Positions 26,681 through 40,743 are shown, counted from the first letter of the stretch. The stretch is DNA of 64,000 bases from Hymenolepis diminuta (GCA_900708905.1 CAADRB010000011.1:2227419-2291418), one strand, 5' to 3'. Numbers and translations: made by a program. The notes: generated by a model not told the origin, from the sequence alone.

Positions 26681-28529
26681 CGTATGACGAAGAAATGTCT
26701 CTAAATCTAAAACAAGCTGGCGTTAGTATAAATAATAATAATACCAAACTGGAAAGTTCAATAAACTCAAAAGAAGGCACAACCAGCTATATGAGAAGCA
26801 CCACAGAACCTTGAAAATTAGCAAGGTCATTTCAGAATATTGTACCAATAATTGCATTCCACACAAAAACTAATTATTTATTCGCAGAAATTAAATAAAT
26901 GAGTTGTTAGTTTTTTCATAAAGTAAAATTCCTATTTTTAATTAATGGAATAATAAAAGAACACTGTTTATTTTCAACTTAACCGTAAATCACTAATAAT
27001 ATTTATAATTTACCATTGTGACTAATTTAAATTTATCAAATAATTTAAGAATTACATTGTAAGTAATTGTTTACATTGAGAGACCTTATGGAGATTCTTC
27101 AGTGGTACACTAAATCATAAAATTAAATTAGATCAAACCCTAAAAAATTAAATTCTACCATTCAAAAATTTTGTCAAAATTGGTTAATAATTTCAAGTGA
27201 ACCCTCCTCTCTCCCCCCCCTTGTCATAAAATGAGTCAAAATAAATCTTGAGTAATCATTTTCGAAATTTGTATTTCATCATGTTTGCGTTTTGAGAACA
27301 ATCCTAATATCTATAGTGATGAAAGAGAACAGGCTAGAGCCAACCAAGCAAGTTTTTTTAATAATAGCAGCGACCGATAGGGAGAAAGGGGACAAGATAT
27401 TGACAAGGCTTCTAAACATACATTGTTGGTGTCACAGTGGCGTCAGTTTGAGGGAAGCGATAAGATTATATATAAACGCGGATTCAGAGCAACATCATTT
27501 GGTTAAACTGGCTCAGTGAGCCAAAAGGGTGGAGGTATTGATGTCAATTTCAATCAATCTGAATTGGTATAACCAACACGGGAGTTTTTTATATATCGAA
27601 ACAGCAATATTAAGGTCGAGCTGAATTCTAGCCAGGGACTTGGAGAAATAATGATAAATTAAATGAATGAGGAAACTTTCATGAGGGATTGATTAAATAC
27701 TGAAATTAAATTAGTTAAATGAAATAGATATACTTCAGGCCTAAAATCTCAGCATCGTGGCATTCTACAGCATCTCAAATGTGCTCGGTGCATTTATATT
27801 CTATTCTTACTAAATAGCATTGACTGTGCGTTTTGGTACGAATGATACGCTTTGCAATGTGGGAGTAATAAAAATTCAAGAATATCTATGTGACATGTGC
27901 ATTAAATTATGCAGAGCACGTATACAAATTAGAACCGCATTATTTTTATACAAATTAATAGTGTAAAAGAGCACATATAGGGTGTATAAAAGAATATATA
28001 TATACATATGTAATGCTACTTCAATTGATGCGACTACATTTCCATTTCAAATAAGTGTTATAATATTTCAGTATTTCAGAGATGAATTAATCATTTGTCA
28101 TATTTTAATTAATTTTCTGAATGCTATAATTGACAGATATGTAAAAAATACTTGAAGGAGTATATTTAAGTTATTTATTTTTTATTGATCTAATAAGAGC
28201 AAATTGTACTAATCACGCTATTTTCGGCTTTACACAATAATATAACGTATTTATACGTTGCCAATTTATTAATTTCATATTTCTTAAGTTATTTATAAAT
28301 TTATTGCATTTGTTTGAATTACCTATCTCGAAAACTTAATTTCAGCGTATCATGAATTTATTGCAAAAATTATCGGTAGTATCGGAAGTTATTTTAATGC
28401 CATGCACATTTTCTTTCGCATTATAATTTTATTAATCACAAACTGACATTTAAATCAAATATAACTATCTAAATTTAAATGGATACGGACTAATCGTTTC
28501 TTTTTGCCTTATTGAATCTCTTTTGCCAG
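26681..28529. other. divergent intergenic region between MYG1 and the tail-anchored gene
   Basis: About 1.85 kb, head to head, so it should hold both promoters. No clear TATA or other box can be singled out in such AT-rich DNA. A run of eight C lies at 27213-27220. A 75-codon open frame at 27292-27519 has no recognisable product. Confidence 0.4.
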
Positions 28530-29016
28530 ATGGATAAATTTGAAAAATCACATCAAATTCATAAAGATGTGCAGAGTCTGGAATCAACTCTGGCTCAACT
28601 TAGTGTTCAACAAAAAATGCTTAAAGGTAAGCATAATGATGCATACATTTAAATCCCACTTTAGAACAGCTCTATGAACTTTTTCTTGATTTTTTGCCGA
28701 ACGAAACTTTTGAACAAAATTCAGTTCCCATTTAAAACTACTCCATTAATAGTTATGCTAGACATTTAATGTTGCTTTCCCTGTAAATGAATTGTTATTA
28801 TTTTGTATTATTTATTTTGATTTCTTTGTTATTACTTTAAGTTACTTAACTTGATTTCGATTTTAATCAGCTGAAAATCTAAAAGCAATTATTTTGGAGC
28901 AAAATGAGCCTATCACTAAGGAGAGAAATTTCTTTATCTCGGCCATTTTAATTACACTAATCTTTTTTAGTCTCCACTTTATAACTGTAAATTTTAACTT
29001 TCTTCTATGGAGTTGA
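28530..29016 (+). CDS. small coiled-coil tail-anchored membrane protein (80 aa, two exons)
   Basis: Exons 28530-28626 and 28871-29016, split by a 244-bp intron (donor GTAAGC, acceptor TTTTAATCAG, phase 1), join to a clean 80-codon frame with ATG and TGA. Residues 1-48 are polar and helix-prone with heptad-like Leu/Ile spacing (VQSLESTLAQLSVQQKMLKA). Residues about 53-75 are a single hydrophobic segment (FFISAILITLIFFSLHFI) preceded by KER, and only a few residues follow it. The predicted topology is a C-terminally tail-anchored protein, cytosolic coiled coil and ER or mitochondrial outer membrane anchor. Size and layout recall CCDC167, but sequence similarity is weak and I do not name it. The ATG lies right at a possible splice acceptor (TTTTGCCAG), so a 5' leader exon or trans-splicing is likely. 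No AATAAA is seen just downstream. Confidence 0.7.
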
Positions 29017-32000
29017 CACTAGTTTTGTTCGATAGAAATCATATATGGGCTTATTCTAAGAGAAGCATCGGGTACATTACCTAATTGCGTGTTGATATGC
29101 CGGTTGTTTTAAATTAACTTAACTGTAGTTATATCACTTTTCTTAACAGAGAAACATTGAAAACTAGCATTTTATACTGAAATAACGCCAATGAAATGCT
29201 TATACGAACAGGCTACCACCACAATACTGTTGGACACTCACTGATTTAAAACAAACTGTGAAAGTATTTGAGTGAACAGCTCCTTTAAGGATGCATTAGT
29301 AAAGTTTCGTTTCCTTATGAAAACGTAAAAGACAATATTTATTCATCTAGTACAGATAGGACGATTAGGGGTATTGAAATTAATTGATTTTGGCCTCTTG
29401 TTGCAAGCTCATAAAAAAGAATCATTTTTCATTGAGAATAGCAGACAGTCAGCATGGCAACCTTATGAATCCTATCTTAAGACTCTTCAAAATTGGTGTA
29501 ATTACATGTTAAATATGAAGACTTCCATTTTAAATTGTTGTCCACAGATAACGATAATTAAAGACAATGGAAAATACGCAATGTAATGTATAGTATTTTC
29601 TTTTGAGTATGATCATCGACAATTTGAGTCTATCTTGTCTTTTTAATATTGGTTCATTTGTAGTCAATACAATGTGTCTCTAACATTGAAGACGATTCCT
29701 TAATCTTCGATCGTGATGCTTATTTTCACACTCATCCTGTTATTTGGAATTGTTCATCTTCAAAATACTGATCAGTGTACTTTGAAATCCGCAGGCACGA
29801 ATTCATTTTGATGACGGGAAAATTTTGAGATTCGGACATTTCAACGTTAATAGGTAAAGCCGTAATTCGCATTCGAAAATTAACCTGAGTCCAAACACCA
29901 AATTACGTAGAACTCGTTTCCTCATTTATTCAATCCCCATGTTTCCCACGATGAAAAATAATTATTATCTACAGTATTACAAAAAATTTTACAATTTTTA
30001 ATTGTGAGAGGCAACTGACATCCAATAACAGAAAGTTCAAAAATGATAAAGGGCGGGGATGATAAAATACGTGGTGCAACGCCAAGGTATCAGCGTTTTA
30101 GAGTTCATGACTCGTTTCCTCGATGGCATCAAATTTTTGTCTGTCATGTTCAATGCTTATCGGCCAGTATTGTGTGTAAAACTCATTAATAGACGGCTTT
30201 TCCATGAAACAACGTGGCCATTTTCCCCAACCATTCATTAGTTTTCTGTTCTCTATATGAGCGATGGAGACAGACAGAGAACACGAAATTTGTCATTCTC
30301 GTAGTCGCATACATTTTCGCCTGTTTTTTACAACCCGAGTTGTCCCCGCTTTCCAATTTCCTCCCTACTTTACTTACTATTCCTTTCTCTTCTCATTTAT
30401 TCAAAATTTTCCAATAAACTCCGTAGTTTTATCTAACTCTCAATCGGAGCAGGCTATTGTGACCTTTTAAGTCCTAGGAAGATCATTAATCATAAAACGG
30501 ATATCTCTAAATTCAGTCCAGTCCGTTGAAAAAGTTGTCTTATTGGAATTAGTGGTAATTTATTGGAGTGCACCCTGTCTCTTGAAATCCAAGTATTACT
30601 TTAAAGGCATCACATTGCTTTTTTTATTTTTTTCTTGTAATCCGAACTTCAACGACCATAAAATCTTTCTTTGACCAAAGTCGATAGAAGAAGTAAAAGA
30701 AGAGGATAATTAGCAATATATATCAACAGTTATTAAGTTGCCGTGTAAATGATACAGAAATAGATTCGTGAGTAAGTATAAAAGGGGGTACGGAAATGGG
30801 AACTGATTGAATCAGTCCGAAATATGACTGTAAACTTTAGCAGTCCATTCCTAGTATAGTAACTTTAACAAAGGTGATCTGCGTTTCCAAAAGTGTTGTC
30901 ATGCTTTCCCATGCTTCGCTTTCGTACGTGGGATTTTTATGGGTGTCGACCTTTGATAGAGAAGCAAAGGCTTTCAAATTCACGTAGTTCGATCTACAAT
31001 TATAGTATACGTATTCTTTTTCTATGTATAATAACGGGAGAAATGCATACAACTTTTCAGATTTTGGAGAGGTCTCAAATGGCTGTGTGAAGTGAAAACT
31101 GTCCCCAGAAGATTATGAAAAATGAAGCATAAATTTATTCTATTTGTATCACATAAGTTTCATGTCGAAGACATTGATTACTTGTTATATCAGTAAAAAT
31201 TCAACTCCGCATGCATCGCCCATTATGAAATAGAATGAATGAACTGCTTATATCGTTACATTGTATCAAGTAGACTAGTAGACCTCATCACAAAATAGGA
31301 TCAATTTTATAATTAAAACATACATTTTATAAAGTTAAATTAAAATTCTCTCGCTTTTTAATATATCTGATCCATCTTACCCTTATACAATGGAATTAAC
31401 TTCCTCAGATGTGAAAGTTTTCGCGTTTACTACAATAAAAAAAGTAGAATGAATATTATGTCTGATCAAGATAGATTTTCAATTTAAGGATACGTTATAT
31501 TTAATTAGTTTTTGAAGCAGTAAAAATCGCTTGCCCGTTGATGTATTCTCCACTCTTAACCTTTCATTGGGTTAGCCCTTTCCATAGTAGTTTTCACTTT
31601 TACTGTAATAAAGAAAATTGAGATGCGTAACTAAAACTATGCAAATTTTCCAATCTATTGTTAGGAAAATAAACTGCAGTTCTAGGACAGATAACTTCAA
31701 TCACGGCTTAAACGTTCCACCTAGACCCTATTTTCTCGAATATTCATAAAAAACGTTGCGTTATACCAAAATGTTGAAATGTGTTAAGTAGAAAATAAAA
31801 ATACAGACTCAAGATGCAGGGGAAATATTTGAAGCTATTTGCCCTTCTCTCCGAATAGCATATTTATCTGCCATTAGCCATTCTTATCAAATAGCAATCA
31901 AATATATGGCCAGTATCGATCCCATATATTTTGCCATACAACAAATAGCCCTAATCACTTCTTATTTTAAATATAAAAACAAAACCTCTTATCATTTTAT

Positions 32001-35000
32001 CCATCCATTTCGTTTATCACTAAGTGCGAACAATGAAACAAATAAAATGAAACAGAGTTTACAGTATAATAGTACTCCTAACTACAACTCGAACGCTACT
32101 GAGTCTTGTTAACTTAAAATCCTCTTGTCGAACACAAACAAATTGGCCAAGAGACCACTCTTCATATTTTTTTGCGACGCTGGATGAAATCACTCCAAAT
32201 TTAAGGTTGCTCAACGAAGTGAATGGAAATTTGCTTGTCAATATAATCTTCGCAACCAATTCGAAGCTGAAAGAAAATGTTAAATTGCGGAAAAGATCAT
32301 GGTAAGCTCCGCAGAGCTCTTTCTTCAATGCACCCTATTGTGTAATTCACATAATTTATGCGATTTTAAATGCATTGTCTTATTATTGTGCGTATTAGAA
32401 AGCAATTATTTAATGAATGTTGAAAATGAGAGTTACATGAGTAAATCATGCAAGAAACATTAAATTCGAAAAAATAAGAAGGATATACCTTCAGATTCTA
32501 ATGCGTAACAGAATTGTGTCACAGTGCAACAAAATCAATACCAACAGCGGTAGACACCTCGAACTCCATCCCATTCACCATTGTATCTATTAGTAATACT
32601 TTCGCCTATAATCATTTAATTTTCCTCTTTATCTAATATAACAAAGTGACTTAGATGATTAATTGAACCTTATGCGGCGAATAGTTTTGATTATAAATAC
32701 AAATTGAGCGATTTCCCAGGAAAGCCAATTTCAAAATTGTAAAACATTAATAATAATAAGGCGTAAAAACTTGCTTTATATAAATCACGCGTATCGAATA
32801 GTGTAGTATTCATACGTCTAATTTTTTATTCGGTTTCCGAATTTTAAACATTTTTTCAAATGTTGTAATCTTCTCAGTTCATCTGCAGATACTGCAATAG
32901 AAATAACAGGTTTAAAGTAGGCACTGGACACGGCAAAGAACTCCGTAAACACTATAATGAATGAATACATCTTGCCATCCTGTGTGTCGAGATATTGTGG
33001 TTCTTCGTCCGTAAGTGAAATAAAAATATCAAATGCTGAATCTGAATCAAAATTAATTGGGGTCGGGTATTATACCTTTAACCTACTTAATGATATATCA
33101 TTCTGTGCCTAATAAATATACTCCAGTTATTGCATCTTATTAAGATTTTACTGCACAGCTACCATGTTTTACTCTGCTTAAAGTTTAAACCCAGCTTTAA
33201 AATTCAAATCATTAAATACCTGACGAAAAAAAATATATTTAAAATCGTTTTTCATGAACTAACACCACATATGGTCAAATAGTGTATAACAGGCCCTCTC
33301 TTTTGCAAAAAAATCGTTAATTTAAAAAAGTGTTATCTTTTGGACTGTAGTGTAAATAAAAATGTATTTTGCAATGAACTGTATCAGATGATGATTAAAT
33401 GTTAACGATGATCTACCTTCTCCATTGCAGTTATTTTCTGGAAGTTGGTCATCTGGAATAAAAATATTTATTTGAATTCATTTTTCTGAAAAATTGGAGT
33501 TTTTGACGTATTTGCATTTTAGACTTATATGCAGACTAGAAAAGAAATTTTAATATTGGGTACCGTAATGCATCACGTATCGCATTACTCATTAAAATAA
33601 GTAGACAACCACAGGAGAAGAAGCCTTCAAGCGATCCATACAAAAATTTAACTAAAATTGACGTAGATTATACCCTCCCCCCACACAGTCTACACGTTTT
33701 CTCCCTTGTCTCTTCTCTACTTTAGAGAAATCTTTGTATTTGGCTGACTAGCTGGGAATCTTGTCTATTATATGGGTACCAATGTCTGCAGGAGACTGTG
33801 GACGTTGGACTTGGCCTCTTAATCAAACAGGACGACACACAATCAATGTGCCGGGTACCTGATCTTAAGAAGTATTCTTGATTCAAAATATTAACTGTTT
33901 TATCTTCTGCCCATATCAGTCACCACCTCAGAAACTCCAATTCTGCCAATTCTCCATATTGCTTAGACCTTGTTGGTTTTGTAATAAATAGCGTTATGCA
34001 CAACATTTATCCCAAACGAAGTGGTTAATCATTAGAGTAGCATTATTTTTTTAGAAAATAGCTGCAAACTAAAATAGTCGGAAAAGTGCAGGTAGTTATA
34101 TAAAAGAAACCTTTAGATTTTCGATTTCATATCTTCATAACAGCTTCGGCAAAACGGCAAATCAAATCATTCGATTTAAGGTAAGCAAAGAGATTAGCGA
34201 TTTCATTATAAAGAACTATTAAGAAGAGCTATCACCGGAGTTCTACAAAGAATTGCATTACACACTAATTTGAGAAGTTCTATCGTAAAAATTAAAAATG
34301 AGGAAAATAACAGTAGTTCCATGTCTGTCAGATATCACCCAAACAATAAGAATACTAGAAAAAATTGAGAAATCATCGCCATTCTGTGGTACAAATGAAT
34401 ATAATATTATTGGTCCTTATCAGTTTAAAAATAATTTTAACTTCACCGAAGCCGATGTCCTATTAATAGAAAAGCGATAATTTGCCTTTAAGATAAATAA
34501 TGTCCATCCTTTGTGATCAACTTGTATCAGACTGAATGCTCAAATCCTAGAAATTTTAAGACTCAAACATGTCAGAGCAGGTGCAGAGCCCTGCTGGATC
34601 AAATTGGAGTACACGCCTACACGCAGAGTGGACCAATGGGGAAACCGAACGAGGAGCTCAATGTGGACATTAGTTAGATCAGGCCATATAGTCGTCGGTT
34701 GCTATCGCTCTGGTGGTGGGGGTTTTGTGAAAATGATACAACATGGCTGCTACTTCTCGCTATTTGTATTCTTTGAATCTAGGACCGTATTTGCACCTTC
34801 AATTCAATGTATAAACTTTAAGTCTTCTCATATTTACTTGCTATATCTATATGACGTATTTTAAAAAAGATTTACTTGGACTCCGATCCCTACAAAATGT
34901 TACTATTGATATTGCCACTCAAAATTAATGCTAATTTAGATTATAATATAAAGCTGAGAATAAAAACGCATAAGCACTACTTTAGAAAATTAAGTAGATA

Positions 35001-35835
35001 AATTCATGATACGTGCATTCACGTAATTAAGGTAAATAATGCGGCCATCTGAAATATAGAGCGTATATTGAAATCTATTTTTTATTAAGGTTATTTTTTA
35101 TGTTTAACCTGTGAATACAATACGGTTCATACATGGTGGAGATCTTCAGCCCTCTCCGGCCAAATTGTCACATCGATCTCACTAACATGACATTTGTTTA
35201 TGATTGGGTAACAGATGAGCGGTAAGATGCATTAACTTCCTATTCCACTCTCTTCCACAAGTTCGCTTTCTTGCATACATTTGTGACGTGTTCACCAGCT
35301 CTCTCCATTCCTTCATCACTTCACTCTCTTCCCTTGACAATCGTCCGACATCCGGTTCTACTGATGTTGGAATGGTTGTTGTATCCTGTTAGTCCTTAAG
35401 ATCAGTAGATTTAGAGGTATAATCTTAAAGTCTAACTAAGTAATATTACACTAATAACATTATTTGAGGTAAGTGCTACTCCAATACATTATTGTAGCTT
35501 TTATTAATAAATGTGCGTTTGAATCAGAAGAAAGTTTTTTTCGGATTACGTAATAAAGAATATTAATTCTTGGCATCGGCATCGAAAAGAAATTAAAAAA
35601 TAAAATTTTAAAAAATCATCTCAAATTAATGAGTTAAGAGGAATAAAATGCGCATGTGGATTTATTTCAAAATATTTTTTTCTCAATGCATATAATTGTA
35701 TTGCTTTTTGTATTTTGAAAAATATTGTAGGCTTTTTCAGTTGTTTAACTTTTTGAATATATATTCGTCATGTACCGCTAAAAATACTATATGTAAAAAT
35801 GTCAACACTACGTAAATAATAAACAGTAGTATTGT
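29017..35835. other. long intergenic region
   Basis: Nearly 7 kb of AT-rich DNA without a gene I can support. The open frames present are short, and those checked had no family motif, splice frame or membrane pattern. A GC-richer patch at about 34565-34735 stands out in base composition but is unexplained. Confidence 0.45.
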
Positions 35836-35839
35836 AGGA

Positions 35840-35992
35840 GATCGTCTTTCCTTCCATCTTTGCTTTAAATCATGCCCTCACACATCCTGGATCGGACACG
35901 TACGAACGAGTTGAAGCTCAAAGGATTTTCATCGACTCTGTGGAAAGCAAACTTTCCTCTTGGAAATCTACTATCCTGCATTAGAAAATAAA
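35840..35992 (+). other. exon-like open stretch of unknown product
   Basis: After a TTGTAG acceptor-like site the frame is open for about 48 codons to a TAG. It reads sensibly in composition (HALTHPGSDTYERVEAQRI, then DSVESKLSSWKSTIL). There is no start codon and no family I recognise. It could be a terminal exon, a gene relic or chance. Confidence 0.2.
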
Positions 35993-37061
35993 GTGCACTT
36001 TTTTACTGGATGCCTTATTTTATCCTCTAACAAATATTGGGTTAAATGTGTAAGAAATATAATGGGCTTTCTGCGCACTTGGTCTCCTCCAGTTCTATTG
36101 GTTTGTCTGAGTAGAAACTTAGTATATTCGAATAAATAAATAGAGACAAAGAATTAAATTCTTTGATCTTCTTTGATCCTTTGATCTTGTTTTAATAAAG
36201 AAGAGGGAAGTAAGTTGAAATTTAGTGATGAATATGATCGAAAGTGAGCACTTTTATGATTGAAATATTGTCATCTCTAGTCTCCTCTAATAAATTTTGA
36301 TAGTAAAAAAACAAATAAGTCGAGGTGGTATTATCAACCATGGAATTAAATATATCGGTTAAGAAAATCTGAATATCGTTGATATAATCTTCTCCATTAA
36401 ACTAATAAAGATTGAACATTATGACATTACAAATTGAACTCCTCTGCTTATGACAATATCGACAGCTCAATGTTCCATGATTCACAAAATAATAATTATC
36501 ATGCTCTCACTTCATTACTCACTTAGAATTGACCCACTGATTATTTCTTGCTTTTCACACTCGTTTGGTGTTAGCATTATTTATATACCTTATCAGTATT
36601 AAAGGTGTAGTGACCTTATCCTTTGTAACATTATTGAATTTAAATTTTCATCTATTTTCCCTAAATTATATCATAAAAATTATAAACCGATATTTTCATG
36701 AATATTCTAACGTTTATTTACCTTTCTACCACTTTTAAATTTTCCTGCTATGAGTCGGCCCGACCTTCCGTCTCAGTTCATCACCTAACTCTCGATGTGT
36801 CACTCATGAACTCCAGTTAAGTGACCTGAACTTAATCAAGTTACATTAAGTTAAGAAAACTTGATGCAGTTCACTCACTGAGTCAGCGTGTTCTGGCTGA
36901 TCGAGCATTTGCCTTCTTTTGGCCCAATTCTTATCTTCAATTCTAAAATAATAAAAACCCTTATATTGGACCCAGGCATCATGCCATTGGCAACCCCTCT
37001 CTCTCAAACCAATGAGCTTTCTCACCCTGTTTAGTATAGATCTGCAATCAGCAATCTCTAT

Positions 37062-37082
37062 TCTCTCTCTCTCTCTCTCTCT
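37062..37082. repeat. (CT)n microsatellite
   Basis: Uninterrupted CT dinucleotides across about 21 bases. Confidence 0.9.
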
Positions 37083-37903
37083 TATTGTTTGATGAAGATC
37101 GTGGGAAGCTAGAAGGGTGATAGCTCAACCACATTTTATAGGGGCTTATATAAATAGCAATCACATACCCTCCTTCAACAAAGCTATTATTAACTGTGGT
37201 GCCGTGACCTTTTAAAAGGGAGCTTTATGGCTACAACTTAAAGCACATATATCGACTTATTTTGTTTTTCCACCCGTCACATATGGAGCTTAACTTTGTT
37301 GTGCACGTAATTCAACTTTCTGCCAATAAGCTGATCATCGATTTGGACTAGTTATCTAATCCGTGCATATTGTGCCTAACCTAACCATATCCTACGACAT
37401 TTATTCTTATTTTACTACTAACAGAGCACTTTCTGTCTCCTTTTCATATTGTTAGAAAGTGCTTTGATTTAGCCAATTTCCCTATCTCGGATTGACTTAC
37501 AGCTTTAATTTAAATTGGAATCTCCTTAATCACCAGTTAAATAAACTTAATTTTGCATAATTCAAGTTCCTTCATTGAAGGAGAAAGCAAAAGATGCTAT
37601 GGAGTGCTAATGGAACTCATGATTTTTTGACATCTTTTAAAAGGGGTAGGAAAAATCCCCGCAGATGTTCAACAAATACGGTTTTACAAAAGTAGATGAG
37701 TGAAAATTACGCAAAAATAAGTCATCCAGATTTTTCATGTAAAGATCCAGCTGATAAAAGAGAGGATAAGCCTGAAAGAGTTCCGCCTTGAGGAAGTAGA
37801 TTAGATGAAATAGGATTCTCCCGATTTGCTGACTCTCACTTCTACCTTCTGAATGTACTTTCAGCGATCTCATATTTATTCTTAATTTCTTAACCGGTCA
37901 CTT

Positions 37904-38365
37904 CTAGACTACTGGAACTATGTGAAAGTCATCAATGAAACCCGGGTGAACGATGTAATTTGGATCCAGCGTTAATGATATTACTCCCCATGTACTACCA
38001 GGACTCGATGGCATTCCTCTCCTCTGCGTGTAATGCGCTGACAAATCCAACGTCCTGTTATTACGAACGTGCGTCTTGTTCAAATATTCTGGTTTGGTCG
38101 ATTTTATAATTGCAATCAATGCAGCTACCTAGGAAATCTAAATTTCCGTAACCAATTAGAACAGAAGCCCTTATCGCCTTTCATCAACTTAAGTAATTTA
38201 AGCGTTACTGAAACCACGAACAGCGCCAATAAAACGAAATTGACATCTATCATCGGAACCATAGATACGCTTTTAAAAATGCCAAACATCGTGGAAGTGG
38301 AAATTTTCCTGGAATTCCACATTACAAACAAATATATCCGGTTACGACCCATCGAATATAATTGA
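37904..38365. other. unusually stop-poor stretch open on both strands
   Basis: In DNA this AT-rich, long runs without stops are uncommon. Here the + strand is open at 38069-38365 (98 codons). On the - strand two frames run 38352-38125 and 38119-37904, nearly end to end. The reverse reading has a hydrophobic stretch (VNFVLLALFVVSVTLKLL) and an acceptor-like TTTCCTAG exactly between the two frames. No homologue is recognised, so the coding strand, if any, is undecided. Confidence 0.2.
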
Positions 38366-38993
38366 TGAACATATTATCCAATGAAATTCACGCGAAATAA
38401 AATTCCTGCAAAAAATAATGAAAAATAAGAGGTAGGTACTTTTGTCAGGAACTCAAATAGCAAAGTATTATATGAAATCGAAAACTGAAACTGTAAATGA
38501 AAGAACAGAAAGTGGTGAATAAGAAAGCGAAATATATCAATTAAACTCTTTTTTGAGTGATTACGTTGGTTTTGGGTAAATTTGTTTCGATTTAAGGTTT
38601 TACAAATGAACTCTAATTCAAATCATCTCAAATTACTGCAATAATTGACTTCCTTTTCCAAATATTTGTTTACTCTGTGCTCCATGTCCGCCGATTCAAC
38701 TAGTGGTAATCTTTCATGGTGTGATTCTTAGAAACTTTCCGAACTTCTTTGACCTTCATAGGATTTTTCCAGTTCTCTTGTCCAGCTTAATGAGCAGCTT
38801 GCATTGTTTTTTAGATAAGAGAGTCAATTAGTTCATGTGATTTGGACAGTTAAATGCCGCATTTTCGAATATGCCTCTAATACCATTCAGGCTTGAAGCG
38901 ATTTGAATTGAAATTTATGCTTTTCTAATTCAGAAAGTAGACCTGTATATTAAAGCTCTGAGCATTCGAATATCAAACATTGATATTTTGGCA

Positions 38994-39343
38994 TGTTTTC
39001 CCATACACAAATAAGCCTTTGGCTAAAACTTAGCAGTCCTCTTAAGAAGTCCAAATAGCCTCTAGCAGAGTCCCCTAGCATAACTTTGCCCCCAGGATTG
39101 GCTACGTTATGTCCAAAGTAGAGAGAACAAGAGGGACGTTCGAGGAGAAAATTTAGTGCAGTTGTGTTTAAATTATCAACATGTTCAACACTACGTTATA
39201 GGAATAGTGACCGCTGATTGGCTGGGAAGACCTCTGCACGCATGCCGCACTTGACCGTTACGTGATCAGTAACACGCTCGCACTTTCCAGAATGCTCCAG
39301 CGCAGGCAAGATTCCCTCGATCAGCCTTTGTGGCGCAAACCCA
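38994..39343 (+). mobile_element. LTR family B, diverged copy
   Basis: Aligns by eye to the well-bounded LTR at 62437-62818. Shared blocks include ACACAAATAAGCC, CTTAGCAGTCCTCTTAAG, TAGCAGAGTC, GCTGATTGGCTGGGAAG, CCTCTGCACGCA, TTTCCAGAATGCTCCAGCGCA and TGGCGC. The first 13 bases and last few have decayed, and no target-site duplication is visible. A 5-bp inverted repeat GTTAC...GTAAC around GTGATCA lies in the middle. Confidence 0.65.
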
Positions 39344-40743
39344 TTAGGTTGAGTAAAAAGATTGCGAGAAATCTCAAAACCCCAAGACTATTTCCTTGAG
39401 TATGTTATTATATATCGATTTCTCCAATTTGCTTAAGGTGAATTTAGCAATCTTCTTCTCTAATTAAAGCACTGAAATTATATGTTCTGGTCTTTACACA
39501 GTCATTGCAGCTATTTGGTTGAAAATAAAATGGTGAATAATGATAGTAGAAAAATATACCTTTAGCAGTTAGGTTTGTGCATCTTCTTCAATGAAAATGT
39601 TAATTAATACTAGGAAAGTATTAGTAGTTTGGTTGAAAACTTGATTTTCTCCTGATGTCAAAGTATAGGAAACAAACTTTCCTATTACAATACTTGAAAA
39701 AACAATAGCTCAAAATACATGCAGAATTTATTTTGCTTATTCATATTTAATATTAAAAAGGGCATTTTTATTCCTCCTAGTAATTTTGTTTGTAATAGTA
39801 GTAAATGCTGCCTAAATTTTTATCTGAAGGTCATAACGTGCGGACTCCCCGTCTGAGGTAACCCTAATTTTTATGATCTATGCCATCTGAATGGCATATC
39901 CCGAAAAATTTGTAAGAGATATCTACCTATTTGCCTGGAATATAGGTTTGATGTTACTTCACTACATGGGCTTCTCTTTACGGATCGGAGAACATAATAG
40001 ATGTTAAACATATTTTGTATTAGACATCAGATTTTACTTATTTCAATGATCAAACTATATTAAATATGATATATTTGTCATTCCTTGCAATTTAGTTGTT
40101 ATTTTACCACAATTTACATTTTATCACTGTTTTTTCATCTTCTATTATCAATATAATTTCGGATTTTTTATTTTGTAGTTAAATTCCTCGTTGCTTTTAA
40201 GTTTTTCGCCTTTAATATTTGACTCTTTCATTTTGTCCTTGAAAAATTATTTTTTAACAGAACGTCATTCAATGATTACTGCTCAAATCCAGTATATTCT
40301 TGTATCATTTTATTAAATTAAGGCCATGCACATTCTTCTTATTAATAAGGTACATTTTTAGTTCTTATTTTTTGCAAATAGAGCGATTTAGAGTCGAAAT
40401 ATATTTTCAGACCAATTGGAAAGGAAATGAAAAAGGGTGGTAAATACATTTACAGGCCTAACCTAAGTCCGTGTATTGTTGGACTTCATTCTGATTGCCT
40501 AGTCGGACGTTTCAAAGGCACACGTGACTATAGTCTTCGAAGTAGCTTAATGCTTAGCAACCTTGCCTATATCCTGTTCAGTCTAGCGGGTCTGCATTAT
40601 CATTGGTTAATTGAAAGAACCATTGATGTCTTGGTGAATTCAAAGGCTCTTTTCTCCTTTGTCTTGCTCTTGTTATGTCGGCTCTCTGTAATTAACTCCT
40701 CTGCCCACTGACTCATATTATTATTGCTTTTTTGCTGCATTAG
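39344..40743. other. intergenic or intronic, upstream of the disordered-protein gene
   Basis: AT-rich. An open frame at 40427-40711 encodes a hydrophobic, family-less peptide and is doubtful. Any 5' exons of the next gene would have to lie here or further left; I could not find one whose phase joins the exon at 40744. Confidence 0.35.

Noticed and set aside
40427..40711. 94-codon + frame as a first exon of the disordered-protein gene
   Set aside because: Its composition is not convincing and I found no donor whose phase joins the exon at 40744 without a stop.
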